Positions 40,758-51,509 of a DNA stretch of 64,000 nt are shown here, one piece after another. The stretch covers positions 1,302,001 through 1,366,000 of the forward strand of contig CP136061.1 of NCBI GenBank assembly GCA_032622095.1, given 5' to 3'. The position numbers and the translations under genes were made by a program. The notes beneath the pieces were generated by a model. The model was not told the DNA's origin. It saw only the letters and a program-made list of their open reading frames with translations, and made no database searches. Each line of letters starts with the position of its first letter. Positions within the stretch are counted from its first letter, which is position 1. Source of the stretch: Siphonodentalium dalli (lineage: Eukaryota; Mollusca; Scaphopoda; Gadilida; Siphonodentaliidae).

Positions 40758-43700
40758 TATATATATTCTTTATTTCCTCCATTCATGGAGATATTTAGAG
40801 AATGCATACAATTAATATAAATTATAAGAACATAAACAGGTAACAAAAGTCAACATATTTACAGTCATCATCTAAGTGGTGAACATGAGAATTACATACA
40901 TGATTTCCATTTGCAACAACCATACACATAGAAGCATTCATACTAACAGACACACATCTATAACATTGGAGAATTACATGCATGACTTCCATTTATAACA
41001 AACAAACTCCCAGAAGCATTCATACTAACAGACACACACAAAACATTGGCGAATTACATGCATGAAGTATTCATACTAACAGACACACATTCGTTATATG
41101 TATAGACAGAGACAGACGACCAGAATGGCAATGTAGCGTTATCGTGTAATGGAATGAACATATGGTCAAATATATAATTGGCTCTCCACGACAGGCTAAA
41201 TGTGATGTGTTATTATACGGTTATATAGATCTTTATATATAAAGAACTGGGACCAGAGAAATAGCATACTCCGAGACGACCAAGCCGGAGTTGGACCCAA
41301 ATCGGGGATCTCTCTCTCTGGAAGACCCACAAACGCCAATGCCTTTGTGCAGTCTTACCGACTCGGAGCCAACCATTTCCCCAGCACCACTCAAGTATAT
41401 ATATTTACTCATTTGTCGTGTCTTCGGATTCTATGGATTCTATGAGTTATGTATAGCATTATGTCATTACTAGCGTATACTATAAATTGTTTAACTACAA
41501 TTCAAACAGAGAGGCAATGATATTCTTCCCATAGTTTACAAGTGCAATTAATTATGAAATTTGCAAAGTCGTTGATATCTTCGACATAAGAGGCAATTTC
41601 TTCAAATTTTGCCGTCAAGAAGAATAATAATTTATCTTCATCTGAAAGAGAATCAAAGCGTATGTAAATTTGAACTCCATATCTACACAAAACAGAAAAT
41701 TCTATTTCGTCACGGATACACGTTAATGAGGAACACTGGACTATTGCATGCCGCATGTAGCCGGAGTACGCGCGAGAGCAATTTGAACAAATACCTGTAT
41801 CACACGGAACGCAGGAGAATTGTATAATTTGTGCCATTTTGTAATAAGACAATTTATTTTCTGGAAACAGGCGGCACAATTTCCACAGATGCGAGACTTC
41901 GAACGTGGTCTGAATCTTCGAGAATCGAATTAGGGAGTTATCAGCATGAATTCTCTCGGACCAGGCCGCGCTCTCAGTCTCATTAATGAGAGCTTTAGTT
42001 AATTGTTTCCATTTCTCTTTAGAAGGAAATACTGATTCCTTCAAATACAGACGCAAGTAGTCTACCAGTTTGTATTTATTCATTGTTACCATGATATCGG
42101 AGGAGAAATTTTTACAAGAAGTAGTTGGAGCAAGTGCGTGTTGATAAAGACGGAAAATGAAAATTTCCTTGGCAGTTTTAATTTGTTCCAGATTACACAT
42201 TGAACTAAGGAACGATAGTTTTCGTTTATCTATATAGCTCATAAATAGGGTGAACTCCTATGAGCCCATGGACGATAACTGTTCTAGCACGCGTAGGTAA
42301 ACCCTGAACCTGTTTCAGACAAAATATATGGCATTTTTCAAGAGCTTCCTCATGTTTATGTGCCAGGTTCCATAGTAATTCTGCGCCAAATAGCGACTTT
42401 GAGAGGACAATAGATTCGTATATTGTCTTACAGCTCAGTGGCGTTATCCCACCGGCGTAAAGGCCAGCATTAGATAACATGAGATAGGTGCCCCTGATTT
42501 TGCGACAAATTGTATCTACAAATGCACCATTTAAATCATACTTATTTAAAGGAATACCAAGATGGGTAACTTCTTCCACTTCCGGTATTACAGATGGTCC
42601 AATATGCCATCTACGGTCAGTTTTGTTTGCACGCGCCTTAGATTCATTGAATACAATAACGGAACATTTTGATGGGTTGTACATATAGCGCCACACCGTG
42701 CTGTAACGGTAGCAGATGTCGCAAAGATTACGTAACCCAGTCATAGTAAGTGAAAGTAATAACATATCGTCAGCTAGCGTTGGGCTGGAACAATCTATAC
42801 CATATAAGTTTAGACCATTTCTTGAGTTCCTCAGCTGTAGTATGAGGTCGTTCACATAGATCATATAGTATGAAGGGGATAATATTCCCCCCTGCCTTGC
42901 TCCTTGACACACTGTGAACCAACGGGATGATGTACCGTTATACCTAACTGAACATTGGACATCAGATATCAGGCTATGTATAAGAGAAAACGAGAGGCCT
43001 TGAATGCCGCGATCATATAGTTTGTACAACAACCCGTTGATCCACACCGTGTCAAAGGCCTTCATTGCGTCCAGGAAACATGCGTACATTTTGTGACCAA
43101 CATCTTTAGCATAATCAATACATTCTAGTGTCATGTACGACACCATATTTGAGCTCAAACATTTTTGGAACCCGTGCTGCAATGGGTCAACTTCTAGAGT
43201 ACGGGGAGAGAATTTCTCGATTCGGTTCAGAAGCACACGTTCAGTAATTTTGTATAGGGCAGGCATCAATGTAATTGCTCTATAGTTATTAAAGTCATCT
43301 TTGCTTTTGGAACCGCATTTGTGTAGAGTTATAATTATTCCTTTCTTTGCATTTTTTGGAACTTTACCATATTTAAATATTCCGGATAAGCAGGTTGATA
43401 AAATATTTGTGAGTAAGTCGCTGCCGTATATAATATGCTCCTATGCTACGTTATCCCACCCTACAGCTTTATTTAAGCTTAGAGACTTATACACAGATTT
43501 GAGTTCTTGACATGTAACTGGGAAGAGAATGAGTTTATCAATAGAAGAAGGTGCCTTTTCTTGTATTATGTCATTGACAAAACTATTTACTGAGGTATAA
43601 TGCGTTTGATCAAATTCTTCTGAGGTCAGTGGCGTATATAATTGTTCAAAGTAATCACCCCATGCGCACACAATGTCTTCAGGGTCCCTTAAGAGTTTTC

Positions 43701-45858
43701 CATCGTGATGAAACATATTATTGGGGCTGACTCGTTTAGACCGTTTCAGATTGAATAACCTAAAGAATGAGTCGTGGTCAACTTCAGCTTTGTGATCAAT
43801 TTCATGATTTATTTCCTGAATGTACTTATAAGATTTCAAACGATACAACCTTCGAAAGTGTACCTTTGCGTTTTTATAGTTTGTGTAGCTTATAGCACCA
43901 GAGCAAGCACGGGGTCGGCCATCCCTGATCCAAATAGATCGATACTTTTTCATTTCTTTATGCAAGCTATTAAGTTCTTTATTCCAGAACGGTTTGAGGT
44001 GTTTTGAGAACCTCTTGCGGGATATCCACTGATCAGATGCATATGTTATTGCGTTTACAATCTCATTATATATAACATCAACTTCAGATACGTTAATAAT
44101 GTCAGTTTTACTATCACATTGCTTTAAGTCAAGAGCATTGCGATAATTTTGCAAAATTGAAGGGTCTGATTTAACTTTTTTCCAATTTGGTTTAGAGTTA
44201 TTGTTCGTGACGTTGTAAATGCCGTGATTGTCAACTGGAAATTGCATTGTGAACAAAATTGGGCGATGATTTGACACATTTAGGGAATCGTCATCGATGA
44301 CATTGATGTCTGGTATAAGGGCTGAGTCTTCAGTGGGAATCAAAACGTGATCAATAACTGTGCCGTTATTACTATTGCACGGAATACACGTAGAACTATT
44401 TGGGTATCTGCATCTCGAGTGATTCACAGAGAAACATTTTAGCGCTTTGACAAATTTCTTGAATGCAGAATTCCTTGGACCCTTTTTGTCCGGATTTGCA
44501 TTAAAGTCTCCCATCATAATTATTTTGCCCAGCGAACTATATGTATCGAAAACAGTGCTGACCTTTTGCAAATACTCTTTGTAAAAGTCAAGAGTGTGAT
44601 TTGTAGAAGGAAGGTATATCTGGAAGATATATAGATACTGATGTCGGCTAATTTGCATCTGAATGCCAGCAATCCTATCATCTGGAATTTGAAGAGCGGT
44701 AACGTATTTTGCGTATTTTTTATGCCACATAAGTAGAACACCGCCGGAATATCTACCCCTCTGCATGGGTAGACGTTGCGAGGCGTCACAGACAACGTGA
44801 TAATCATATTGCTTACTGATACATTGCGCATAATCTGCATTGTGTTCATGTAGCCAGTGTTCACTGACACCTACCACATCGACATGATTAAATTCAAGAA
44901 ATCTTGTTAGGTAAGCTGAAGAGCTCATTAGGCCTGTGGCATTCCATGTTAGGAAGCTCCGTTTTAATTGGCTACAGTTATTGGACGTCATGATAATATA
45001 TGTGGTGCTCAAATACGGCGGTACATATTGTGATATATAATTTAGAGATACATGAATACACAATGTCGATAGTAGGCACAGCAATAAACCTATTATAGTA
45101 AAATACGACTTATGGTGTAGGTTAGAATGACAGGGTGGTGACATGATATTACTTCGTGTTAATACAATTAATAGTGCTCACTATAGGCAAGCAATCAATC
45201 AAACTAATCATAATAACGGCGTTCTTCTTCACGCTTTGTTGTATGCTCGTTGTAAGGTATCCATTTCCGACAATAAATCCGATTTGCCCAAAAATACCTG
45301 CTTGTAACTTGATCAACTTGAGATTCACAGACATTGATTCTAGTCGAGTTATTTGACATTAACAGAATTTTGGTGAATGAAATGTCATTTTGCGTCAGAA
45401 CGTCCTTCAAGTCATAGACTGTCACTTCATCAACAAAGTTGCTAACAAAAACTTTAGCTGTTTTCAGTGGTTCATCAAGTCTCTGTCTAAAAACACGATC
45501 CTTGTTAATTGTTCTGGAATACGTTTCGTTCGTTTCACGGGTTTCGCTACTGTGGTCGGAATTATCGACAGGGATGCTGTTTATAGAGGCGTCTGCTGAT
45601 TGGTTGTTAATGTGAACACTTGTGGATTTCTGGTTATCCTCCTTATACATATACGAATTTGGTTGAGGTCTCTGTTGAATAGAAGTGCAAAGCACCTTAA
45701 CACTATTAATCAGCTCTGTTTGGGAATTCATTGACCCAGTATGTGATTTCGACACACTTTCAATCATGGTCTGTAGTTTACTGCACGTCTCGTTAGTGTG
45801 GCGTCGGAATTCTTGCTGCATTCTGTCTGTATTCTGTTTCATTGTTTCCAACACGTTT
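40758..45858 (-). mobile_element. Non-LTR retrotransposon (LINE), copy A
   Basis: 5,101 bp on the minus strand: partial ORF1, 59-bp spacer, ORF2 with endonuclease and RT, a ~740-bp 3' region with AATAAAGAA and a short TA-rich tail. The 5' end cuts straight into ORF1 with no 5' UTR, so it is probably 5'-truncated. Nearly identical to copy C at 54504-63932. APE endonuclease plus RT and a two-ORF layout point to the jockey/CR1/L2 side of non-LTR elements; clade not decided. Confidence 0.9.
41502..45144 (-). pseudogene. LINE ORF2 (APE endonuclease + reverse transcriptase), copy A, two lesions
   Basis: Uninterrupted it would be 1,213 residues. Endonuclease region (~52-310): TWNATGL, GVSEHWL, IYLPSTN, MMGDFNANPD, IDHVLI, SNHRPI, covering the catalytic N, E, D, N, D and H positions. 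RT (~580-830): NNYRAITLMPALYKITERV, HGFQK, FLDAMKAFDTVW, GARQGGILSP and LADDMLLLS, with the ADD catalytic pair. The C-terminal region has a Cys/His knuckle (CDTGICSNC...H....C). Start: ATG at 45144 adds ~51 hydrophobic residues; the ATG at 44991 (MTSNNCSQL) directly before the endonuclease is a good alternative. Lesions: TAC to TAG at 43443-43441, and one extra A near 42244 that shifts the last 246 codons. Confidence 0.92.
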
Positions 45859-45887
45859 TGAGAATACCTGAGTGCATTCTCTGTCAC
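45204..45887 (-). CDS. LINE ORF1 protein, copy A (coiled coil plus RRM-like region)
   Basis: The open frame extends upstream into the MULE exon; the first ATG within LINE sequence is at 45842, giving 212 residues. The N-terminal part (MKQNTDRMQQEFRRH..., SVSKSHTGSMNSQTELINSV) is a likely coiled coil. A polar Ser/Asn-rich linker follows. The C-terminal ~75 residues start AKVFVSNFVDEVTVYDLKDV and end IYCRKWIPYNEHTT, resembling the small RNA-binding domain of ORF1 proteins. Expected role: packaging LINE RNA. Upstream of the ATG the frame reads through MULE codons (TGVTENALRYS), so an in-frame MULE-ORF1 fusion is possible. ORF1 ends 59 bp before ORF2. Confidence 0.75.
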   Translation of the reverse strand: MTENALRYSQNVLETMKQNTDRMQQEFRRHTNETCSKLQTMIESVSKSHTGSMNSQTELINSVKVLCTSIQQRPQPNSYMYKEDNQKSTSVHINNQSADASINSIPVDNSDHSSETRETNETYSRTINKDRVFRQRLDEPLKTAKVFVSNFVDEVTVYDLKDVLTQNDISFTKILLMSNNSTRINVCESQVDQVTSRYFWANRIYCRKWIPYNEHTTKREEERRYYD

Positions 45888-45969
45888 GCCTGTCTGGTTC
45901 TGTAACTGGTGCGAATAACTGAGCGTATTCTCGTTGAAGGAAGGTGTGTTAACCTGAAAATAAATTATA
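45859..45969. repeat. 111-bp target duplication, 5' side of LINE copy A
   Basis: Starts TGAGAATACCTGAGTGCATT and ends CTGAAAATAAATTATA. It is identical in extent to 40647-40757 and occurs once in the empty MULE (51880-51990). On the minus strand it includes the splice acceptor TTTATTTTCAG and the first ~30 codons of MULE exon 2. Confidence 0.92.
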
Positions 45970-46172
45970 GTTGATTTGAAATTTTGACATTTAGTTCTGC
46001 TCTTTATTAATTATGCTTCATTGTTTATTTATTATTTTGTAAATTTGTAAATCAATAACAATAAATATTTCAATTCATTTGTATTTTTAAATGAATAATA
46101 ATAAATATTTAAATTCATTCATTTTTTTTTTATTATTTGATTTTTATTTATTTGATTTAAAATATAGCTTAC

Positions 46173-46382
46173 CTTCTTGTAGTCAAGCTTGGTCTTTCTA
46201 GACATTAAAATGAAGCACAACGGTAGCTGCTTCAAGTTGGGACCATATCTCACAAAGGCATGGATAGATAACAGTTGACTGAAAGGCTTGTCCACAACAT
46301 AACATGTTCCGTCTATGTACCATGCCCTGGGACTTGCCAGGGTCTCAAGCTGTCCATATGTTGTCTTTACTGTTAAATACAC
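46173..46382 (-). pseudogene. MULE-transposase-like exon, copy A
   Basis: The minus strand encodes [20 protein letters not shown], then [20 protein letters not shown], then [18 protein letters not shown], ending at donor AAG|GTAAGC (46172). The DGT(F)..v..pF.QLlsIHaf........PL.fiLMsrKtk.dY order is that of the MULE transposase catalytic domain around its first Asp. The Phe of DGTF is Cys in this copy and Phe in copy B. Only ~70 residues of the domain remain and no upstream exon is recognised, so it is a remnant. Confidence 0.65.
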
Positions 46383-46952
46383 TCACTGCTGATGACTGGT
46401 CAGTTGTTACAAGTGAGCTGACAATGATTAGATCACAAGATCAAATGGACCAACTGATTAAAACAACATTCGCTTTCAAAACAAACTCACACCTTCACTG
46501 TGAATGCCATGAGTAACAATCACTTTATTGCATCTTAACTGTGAATGCCCATAATAACCATCACTTTATTGACTTTATTAACAATAAATATTCATAGAAA
46601 TATATAAGATACAAATAAGAAATTAAAATAGTGACCTTCAGTTTTATAGATTGACAACATATTTTTTTTCATTTTTTTTTATTAAGTCGGGTTGAAACAA
46701 ATCTAAAACATTTTTGAAGCAATAACATAAATAAAACCAATATTCTGTTATCAATGTTCTATTCTACTAATATATTTAATAAATATAACCAAGGTCCCAG
46801 TTAGCCAAAGGTCCCAGTTAGCCAAGGTCCCAATTGGTCATGGTCCCAGTTAGCCAAGGTCCCAGTTAGCCCAATGTCCCAGTTAGCCAAGGTCCCAGTT
46901 AGCCAAGGTCCCAGTTAGCCCAATGTCCCAGTTAGCCAAGGTCCCAGTTAGC

Positions 46953-47124
46953 TGACATTCCTAAAAGACAAGCTTGGCCGTTTTCAAATTTTTAAAAAGC
47001 CTTTTAAACGCTATTTTCGGGTGAATTATGCGGGAATAGCACCAGTTAATTACTTTTATGGCCCATTTTCGTAAATTAATCGACAATAGTGGCAGTAATG
47101 TCCCCGATTGGTTGGTTAATAGGG
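46953..47124. other. Right flank of MULE copy A, duplicated beside copy B
   Basis: AAAAGACAAGCTTGG through GATTGGTTGGTTAATAGGGG matches 52926-53100, then the copies diverge at the ACCGG at 53131. This shows the segmental duplication includes flanks on both sides of the MULE. Confidence 0.8.
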
Positions 47125-47249
47125 GGCGTGGTCACAAAATCAAAACATCGTCTTTTTACGCAGAGTTCTTGTCTGTTTTTGGTCGATTTCTCTTTTTAAA
47201 CATCAGTTGGACTAAGTTTTTTATTCGAAACATGTTGAATGGTTATCAT

Positions 47250-48320
47250 TTATCACTCCCATTGTCAAGCTTGGCGGTTTTGAACATTATATGCGAAGAT
47301 TTTTTTAAATTTAGATGACCGACCACCGAACCGCCAAGCTCGAATTTTAAATCAAAATATTAAGCTGAATTTTCGCCGATTTCTCGTTTCTAAAACACGT
47401 TCCATCTAGTTTTTATGTAAAAACGTGTAAAATGATTATCATTCTTCACAAATATAATCGGGCTTGGTGGTTTTGAACATTATATACGAAGAAGTTTTGA
47501 CATTTTGATGACCGACCACCGAACCGCCAAGCTCGAATTTTAAATCAAAATATTAAGCTGAATTTTCGCCGATTTCTCGTTTCTAAAACACGTTCCAGCT
47601 AGTTTTCATGTAAAAACGTGTAAAATGATTATCCTTCTTCACAAATATAATCCAGCTTGGCGGTTTTGAATTTTTTATATTAAGAATTTTTCACATTTTG
47701 ATGACCGTTGGCTGGTTAATAGGGGGTGTGTTATCCGAATGAAAACCTCGCTTTTTTGCGCAGATTTCTTGCCGATTTCTCTTTTTAAACACCATTTGCA
47801 CATAGTTTGCATCATAAAACACGTTGAATGATTATCATTTATCACCCTCATAGTCGAGCTTGGCGGTTTTGAACAATGAATACTGAGAATTTTCGACATG
47901 TGACCGACCACCGAACCGCCAAGCTCGAATTTAAAATCAAAATATGAAGCTGAATTTCCGTCGATTTCTCGTTTCTAAAACACGTTCCAGCTAGTTTTTA
48001 TGCAAAAACATTTAAAATGATTATCATTCGTCACAAATATACTCGAGCTTGGCGGTTTTGAATTTTTTATATTAAGAATTTTTGACATTTTGATGACCTT
48101 CACCGAACCGCCAAGCTCGAATTTTAAATCAAAATATGAAGCTGAATTTCCGAAGATTTCTCGTTTCTAAAACATGTCCCAGCTATTTTTCATGTACAAA
48201 CATGTAAAATGGTTATCATTCTTCACATATATACTCGAGCTTGGTAGTTTTTTACATTATGTACTTAGAATTTTCGACTTTTATATGACCGTTTACCGAA
48301 CCGCCAAGCCAAGGCAAAAT
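47250..48320 (-). repeat. Tandem ~190-bp units, left arm
   Basis: AGCTTGGCGGTTTTGAA-like starts at about 47271, 47462, 47653, 47859, 48047 and 48237. More diverged between units than the right arm. Confidence 0.88.
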
Positions 48321-49779
48321 GATACCCAGACCAAACCGAGGCAAAATGATACCCACCAAATATTGTCAACGTGTACCCACCCATTAATGATCGTCCATGC
48401 AACTAATCAAACTCGTTCAATTATGTTATATTCTTGTTTCGATGTAGCATTGTGATTTAAATGTCACGTATATATAAGATAAGATAGTCGTGTTTGGAAT
48501 GATCACAATAATGATATACATGAATTCCAGAGGGCAAACTGTAATATTATTTAATTCTACATCCACATCAAATTATTATTATTATTATATATTACTCACC
48601 ATTGCCACTATCTTTCTGGAACTGATGTTGTTCGCTCACCAACGGGAATTTATAGCAAGAAGGCGTGTCTAAATCAACTCAAACGAAACCCACACCGTCG
48701 CACGTGCGTGTCGTCGTTAACACTTCGCATGATCGGCGGCATGTACACAAAAGTGACGAGTGTTCTGCGGGGAAGCAACAAAAAAACAACCCTATCAAAA
48801 CAGCGGCACATAGACGTGTCACTGAATAAACAGTTCCACCACTTCACTTACAAATGCACTGTATATGGTGTGTTTATGAGCGATAACAGTTTGTCCGATT
48901 TAGTAAGCGTCATGAATTGGTTTTAAAGCAATTGCTAGTCAATTGAGCTGTGTCAAAAAAACTAAAACAAATCATGAGTTGGGGTTCAGATTCCCACGTT
49001 GAACCAACGCGTTTAGTTTGATAATTCTGACAGAGGGTATGGATCTATTCTGTAACGGAATATTCGTGTCGATTATAATTCACTTCATCCTGGTGAGTAA
49101 ACTACTCGAATTGCAACTAACCGGTTCTTGGCTAATCAGTGATATATATAAAATAAATGAAACCTAAATTAATGGGGACTGATGAAAGAAAACTCAAGAA
49201 AGCTAAGAAAAATAAACATTATCTCAAGCCTTTCCCATCTGATCGATACCGCTCCCTCACTTATCGGGGAAGTGGCATGTCGCGAAAGAGGAAAAGACTT
49301 CATATAAGCCATCGGGCTTGTTGTCTGGTCCTCATTTCCATACATTATCTTTTCTATTTTGCATATTAATTATGTATCACCTGTACACGTGCATATTATG
49401 TTATGTTGGAAATAAAAATATATTTACACTAAAAAGAAAGAAAAAATGACGTCTCAGGCCCTTTCAAATCCTCCTGGGTCAAATCCCCCCCCCCAAAAAA
49501 ACAAATAATAATACTATTAATTTAATGTGGATGGAGAATTAAATTATATTACAGTTTGCCCTCTGGAATTCATGTATATTATCATTGTGACCGTTCCACA
49601 CACGACTAACTTATTTTATATATACCTGCCATTTAAATCACAATGCTACATCGAAACAAGAATATAACATAATTGAACAAGTTTGATTAGTTGCATGGAC
49701 GATCATTAATGGGTACACGTTGACAATATTTGGTGGGTATCATTTTGCCTCGGTTTGGTCTGGGTATCATTTTGCATTG

Positions 49780-51030
49780 GCTTGGCGGTTCGGTGAGCGG
49801 TCATCTAAAAGTCAAAAATTCTTCGTATATAATGTCCAAAACCGCCAAGCTCGAGTATATTTGTGAAGAATGATAATCATTTTACACGTTTTTACATAAA
49901 AACTAGCTGAAACGTGTTTTAGAAACGAGAAATCGGCGAAAATTCAGCTTAATATTTTGATTTAAAATTCGAGCTTGGCGGTTCGGTGGTCGGTCATCAA
50001 AATGTCAAAAATTCTTTGTATATAATGTTTAAAACCGCCAAGCCCGATTATATTTGTGAAGAATGATAATCATTTTACACGTTTTTACATAAAAACTAGA
50101 TGGAACGTGTTTTAGAAACGAGAAATCGGCGAAAATTCAGCTTAATATTTTGATTTTTTATTCGAGCTTGGCGGTTCGGTGGTCGGTCATCTAAAAGTCA
50201 AAAATTCTTTGTATATAATGTTCAAAACCGCCAAGCCCGATTATATTTGTGAAGAATGATAATCATTTTACACGTTTTTACATAAAAACTGGATGGAACG
50301 TGTTTTAGAAACGAGAAATCGGCGAAAATTCAGCTTAATATTTTTATTTAAAATTCGAGCTTGGCGGTTCGGTGGTCGGTCATCTAAAAGTCAAAAATTC
50401 TTTGTATATAATGTTCAAAACCGCCAAGCCCGATTATATTTGTGAAGAATGATAATCATTTTACACGTTTTTACATAAAAACTAGATGGAACGTGTTTTA
50501 GAAACGAGAAATCGGCGAAAATTCAGCTTAATATTTTGATTTTTTATTCGAGCTTGGCGGTTCGGTGGTCGGTCATCTAAAAGTCAAAAATTCTTTGTAT
50601 ATAATGTTCAAAACCGCCAAGCCCGATTATATTTGTGAAGAATGATAATCGTTTTACACGTTTTTACATAAAAACTGGATGGAACGTGTTTTAGAAACGA
50701 GAAATCGGCGAAAATTCAGCTTAATATTTTGATTTAAAATTCGAGCTTGGCGGTTCGGTGGTCGGTCATCTAAAAGTCAAAAATTCTTTGTATATAATGT
50801 TCAAAACCGCCAAGCCCGATTATATTTGTGAAGAATGATAATCATTTTACACGTTTTTACATAAAAACTAGATGAAACGTGTTTTAGAAACGAGAAATCG
50901 GCGAAAATTCAGCTTAATATTTTGATTTAAAATTCGAGTTTGGCGGTTTGGTGGTCGGTCATCTAAAAGTAAAAAATTCTTCGCATATAATGTTCAAAAC
51001 CGCCAAGCTCGACTATGATAGTGATAACCA
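49780..51030 (+). repeat. Tandem ~190-bp units, right arm
   Basis: AAAACCGCCAAGC-type marks at about 49840, 50030, 50226, 50418, 50609, 50803 and 50998. Each unit holds an inward-facing pair GCTTGGCGGTT / AACCGCCAAGC that could extrude a small cruciform. Confidence 0.9.
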
Positions 51031-51145
51031 TTCAAGATGTTTCGAATAAAAAACTTAGTCCAACTGATGTTTAAAAAGAGAAATCGACCACAAACCGACA
51101 AGAAATCTGCGTAAAAAGACGATGTTTTGATTTTGTGACCACGCC

Positions 51146-51246
51146 TGAGCTTTGATGGGTGACTTCCTCGACTCGAATCAAATATTTTTGACCCCCGAAG
51201 CCATTGAAATAGTAATTGAGAAGAGTTTTATCGGATTTAGTACCTT
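51146..51246 (+). mobile_element. Right fragment of the palindromic MITE (duplicate of copy 8)
   Basis: Begins abruptly at TGAGCTTTGATGGGTGAC, immediately after the foldback arm, and ends TTTAGTACCTTTAA. Identical flanking DNA follows as after copy 8, so this is a truncated duplicate, not an independent insertion. Confidence 0.9.
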
Positions 51247-51509
51247 TAACTCCTATTAACAAATTATCACCTCTTGTTTTCATTGGTTTGGATGGGTAGG
51301 GAGCTAGCCTGACTTCTTTATCAAAATGGCTGACTCGCAATAGTATTACCTTCTGTTTTGGTTGGAGCGACTCGTGATAGCATTATATTAACTTCTTTAT
51401 ATATTAGTTGGGACTACTCGCGATATAATTATTGGGACAGGGATGCTGATAATATGAAAATAGGGTTTTTCCCCTAATTTAAGTCAATAAGTAAACAATA
51501 CGAGAGAGT

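Larger units (their letters stand above)
40277..46952 (-). mobile_element. MULE-like DNA transposon, copy A, filled by a LINE
   Basis: The ends are tandem arrays of the 16-bp unit GGTCCCAGTTAGCCAA: five decayed units at 40277-40381 in one orientation and about nine at 46797-46952 in the other. Between them lie a transposase-like exon (46173-46382, minus), an intron, a second exon and a LINE (40758-45858) inserted in that second exon. Subtracting the LINE and one 111-bp duplication leaves 1,464 bp, three 16-bp units longer than empty copy B (1,416 bp). Tandem-repeat TIRs are known in some Mutator-like elements; the assignment rests on that plus the transposase motif. Confidence 0.72.
47125..51145. 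mobile_element. Foldback element with arms of ~190-bp tandem units
   Basis: A 4.0-kb structure bounded by GGCGTGGTCAC and GTGACCACGCC. The left arm (47125-48580) and right arm (about 49520-51145) are inverted copies. Each contains ~190-bp units, about 5.5 left and 7 right, holding CGAGCTTGGCGGTTCGGTGG, AAAACCGCCAAGC, GAATGATAATCATTTTACAC and TTTTAGAAACGAGAAATCGG. The central ~0.9 kb is unique; its longest plus frame (49157-49369, basic, GTDERKLKKAKKN) is unrecognised and may be chance. Right-arm units 2-7 are nearly identical, indicating recent homogenisation. No transposase is visible; it is presumably mobilised in trans. Confidence 0.82.

Noticed and set aside
41291-41473. Plus-strand 60-codon frame (also at 55037-55219)
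   Set aside because: Lies antisense in the LINE 3' region and is duplicated only with the LINE.
44520-44870. 116-codon minus frame (also 62594-62944)
   Set aside because: Alternative frame of the LINE endonuclease region.
49157-49369. Basic 70-residue frame in the centre of the foldback element
   Set aside because: No homology recognised and no second copy for comparison; mentioned under the element only.
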